A stretch of 64,000 nt of DNA from Nitrospira sp. (GTDB taxonomy: Bacteria; Nitrospirota; Nitrospiria; Nitrospirales; Nitrospiraceae). Shown here in pieces: positions 63,255-64,000 of this stretch. The position numbers were made by a program, and so were the translations under genes. Below the pieces are notes generated by a model. That model saw nothing but the letters and a program-made list of their open reading frames with translations. It did no database searches and was not told where the DNA came from. Location: assembly GCA_018242765.1 (NCBI GenBank), contig JAFEBH010000028.1:1-64000 (forward strand), written 5' to 3'. Position 1 is the first letter of the stretch. Each line of letters begins with the position of its first letter.

Positions 63255-64000
63255 ATGCTCGAAGAGCTTACCGCTGTCTTTCCAATTCTGTCGTGCATCC
63301 TCTTTCTGCCCGTTGCCGGGGCCATTGTTCTGTGGTTTGTGGACGACGAGGACATGGTCCGAAGCTCGACCCTTGCGATCGCTCTCGTGGAGCTGGCTCT
63401 GTCGGTTTTTATTCTCCTCCGGTTTGTGCCGGAATCGGCCGCGATGCAGTTCTCGGAGCGGATGCAATGGATTCCCGCATTGGGGATCAGCTATCACTTG
63501 GCGGTTGATGGGATCAGTGTCATGTTCGTCGGCCTGACGGCCTTTCTGACCGTCCTCGTTGTGGTCTATTCGTGGGACACGATCCGGCAGCAAGTCAAGC
63601 TGTACATGATGTGTCTGCTAGCACTCGAAACAACGACCATGGGGGTCTTTTTGTCGTTGGACCTGATCCTGTTCTTCGTGTTCTGGGAGCTGATGCTCAT
63701 TCCGAGCTATTTCCTGATCAAGCTGTGGGGTGGGGGCGCTGACCGGCATTATGCCGCACTGAAGTTCGTCATTTATACGCTTCTCGGCAGCGTGTTTATG
63801 CTCGTGGGGATCGCGTTGCTGGACATTAATTACCACCAATGGGCGACTCTCCATCACAGCGATCATGCGTACTCGTTCGATCTGCTTGACCTTCTCACGG
63901 TCCCGATTCCCATCAGCCAACAGATCCTCATCTTTTGGTTATTGTTCCTCGGATTTGCGTTCAAGGCTCCGGTATTTCCATTTCACACCTGGTTGCCAGA
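63255..64000 (+). CDS. nuoM: NADH-quinone oxidoreductase subunit M, cut by the window end
   Basis: The first 248 codons of a NuoM-type antiporter-like subunit. LFFVFWELMLIPSYFLIKLW has the pump glutamate in helix 5, YTLLGSVFMLVGIALL follows, and the frame runs off the window at FPFHTWLP, where helix 7 residues would follow. The start is the ATG at 63255, 25 bp after nuoL. Some relatives carry a second nuoM and nuoN after it; neither can be seen here. Confidence 0.94.
   Translation, partial: MLEELTAVFPILSCILFLPVAGAIVLWFVDDEDMVRSSTLAIALVELALSVFILLRFVPESAAMQFSERMQWIPALGISYHLAVDGISVMFVGLTAFLTVLVVVYSWDTIRQQVKLYMMCLLALETTTMGVFLSLDLILFFVFWELMLIPSYFLIKLWGGGADRHYAALKFVIYTLLGSVFMLVGIALLDINYHQWATLHHSDHAYSFDLLDLLTVPIPISQQILIFWLLFLGFAFKAPVFPFHTWLP

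Overview
The window looks like chromosomal DNA of a Nitrospirota bacterium, most likely Nitrospira or a close relative. This is an inference from gene content and protein flavour, not a database match. Supporting points are a complex I operon without nuoE, nuoF or nuoH, very large PAS histidine kinases paired with NarL-type regulators, the trmFO-xerC-hslV-hslU order, and dense housekeeping genes with short spacers and moderate GC.

Layout. 1-11.4 kb holds housekeeping genes: a DegP/Q-type protease, then convergent purU, rimO, a gamma-carbonic anhydrase, an unknown methyltransferase-like protein, an M28 peptidase, and the minus-strand run trmFO-xerC-hslV-hslU-argB. 11.4-14.4 kb is a small, partly decayed accessory patch: a TIR/FGE-like fusion, a BrnA-type antitoxin pseudogene interrupted by a short inverted-repeat element, and an intact MazEF-like pair with a palindromic operator, all between two REP-like hairpins and next to tRNA-Val. 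14.5-19.8 kb carries two lipoproteins, a DksA-like factor, and dnaX-ybaB-recR behind the 4.5S SRP RNA. 19.9-23.8 kb has tRNA-Ser, tRNA-Leu and tig-clpP-clpX. 23.9-35.8 kb mixes two PilZ-like paralogues, a long-tailed TatA, peptidases, an amino-acid permease, nagZ, pepA, queE, a HAD phosphatase and a second tRNA-Leu.

36.3-49.1 kb is a signalling island: a 5-PAS histidine kinase, a 2100-residue GAF + 13-PAS histidine kinase, a NarL-type response regulator, a membrane-anchored 5-PAS protein that has a phospho-acceptor helix but no ATPase domain, and a stand-alone receiver overlapping its 3' end. The three sensor genes share a short upstream motif. Next come a small membrane protein, a PriA whose helicase motifs are degenerate while its zinc cysteines are intact, and an OmpA-family protein.

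54.2 kb to the window edge is a complex I operon in the order nuoA-B-C-D-G-I-J-K-L-M (M cut by the edge). nuoE, nuoF and nuoH are absent here. A heptamer-based hairpin lies between nuoD and nuoG, where nuoEF normally sit.

The items most worth a second look are the motor-dead PriA, the TIR/FGE-like protein, the ATPase-less PAS protein with its receiver, the giant PAS kinase and its shared promoter motif, the nuo operon without E/F/H, and the inverted-repeat element inside the antitoxin pseudogene.
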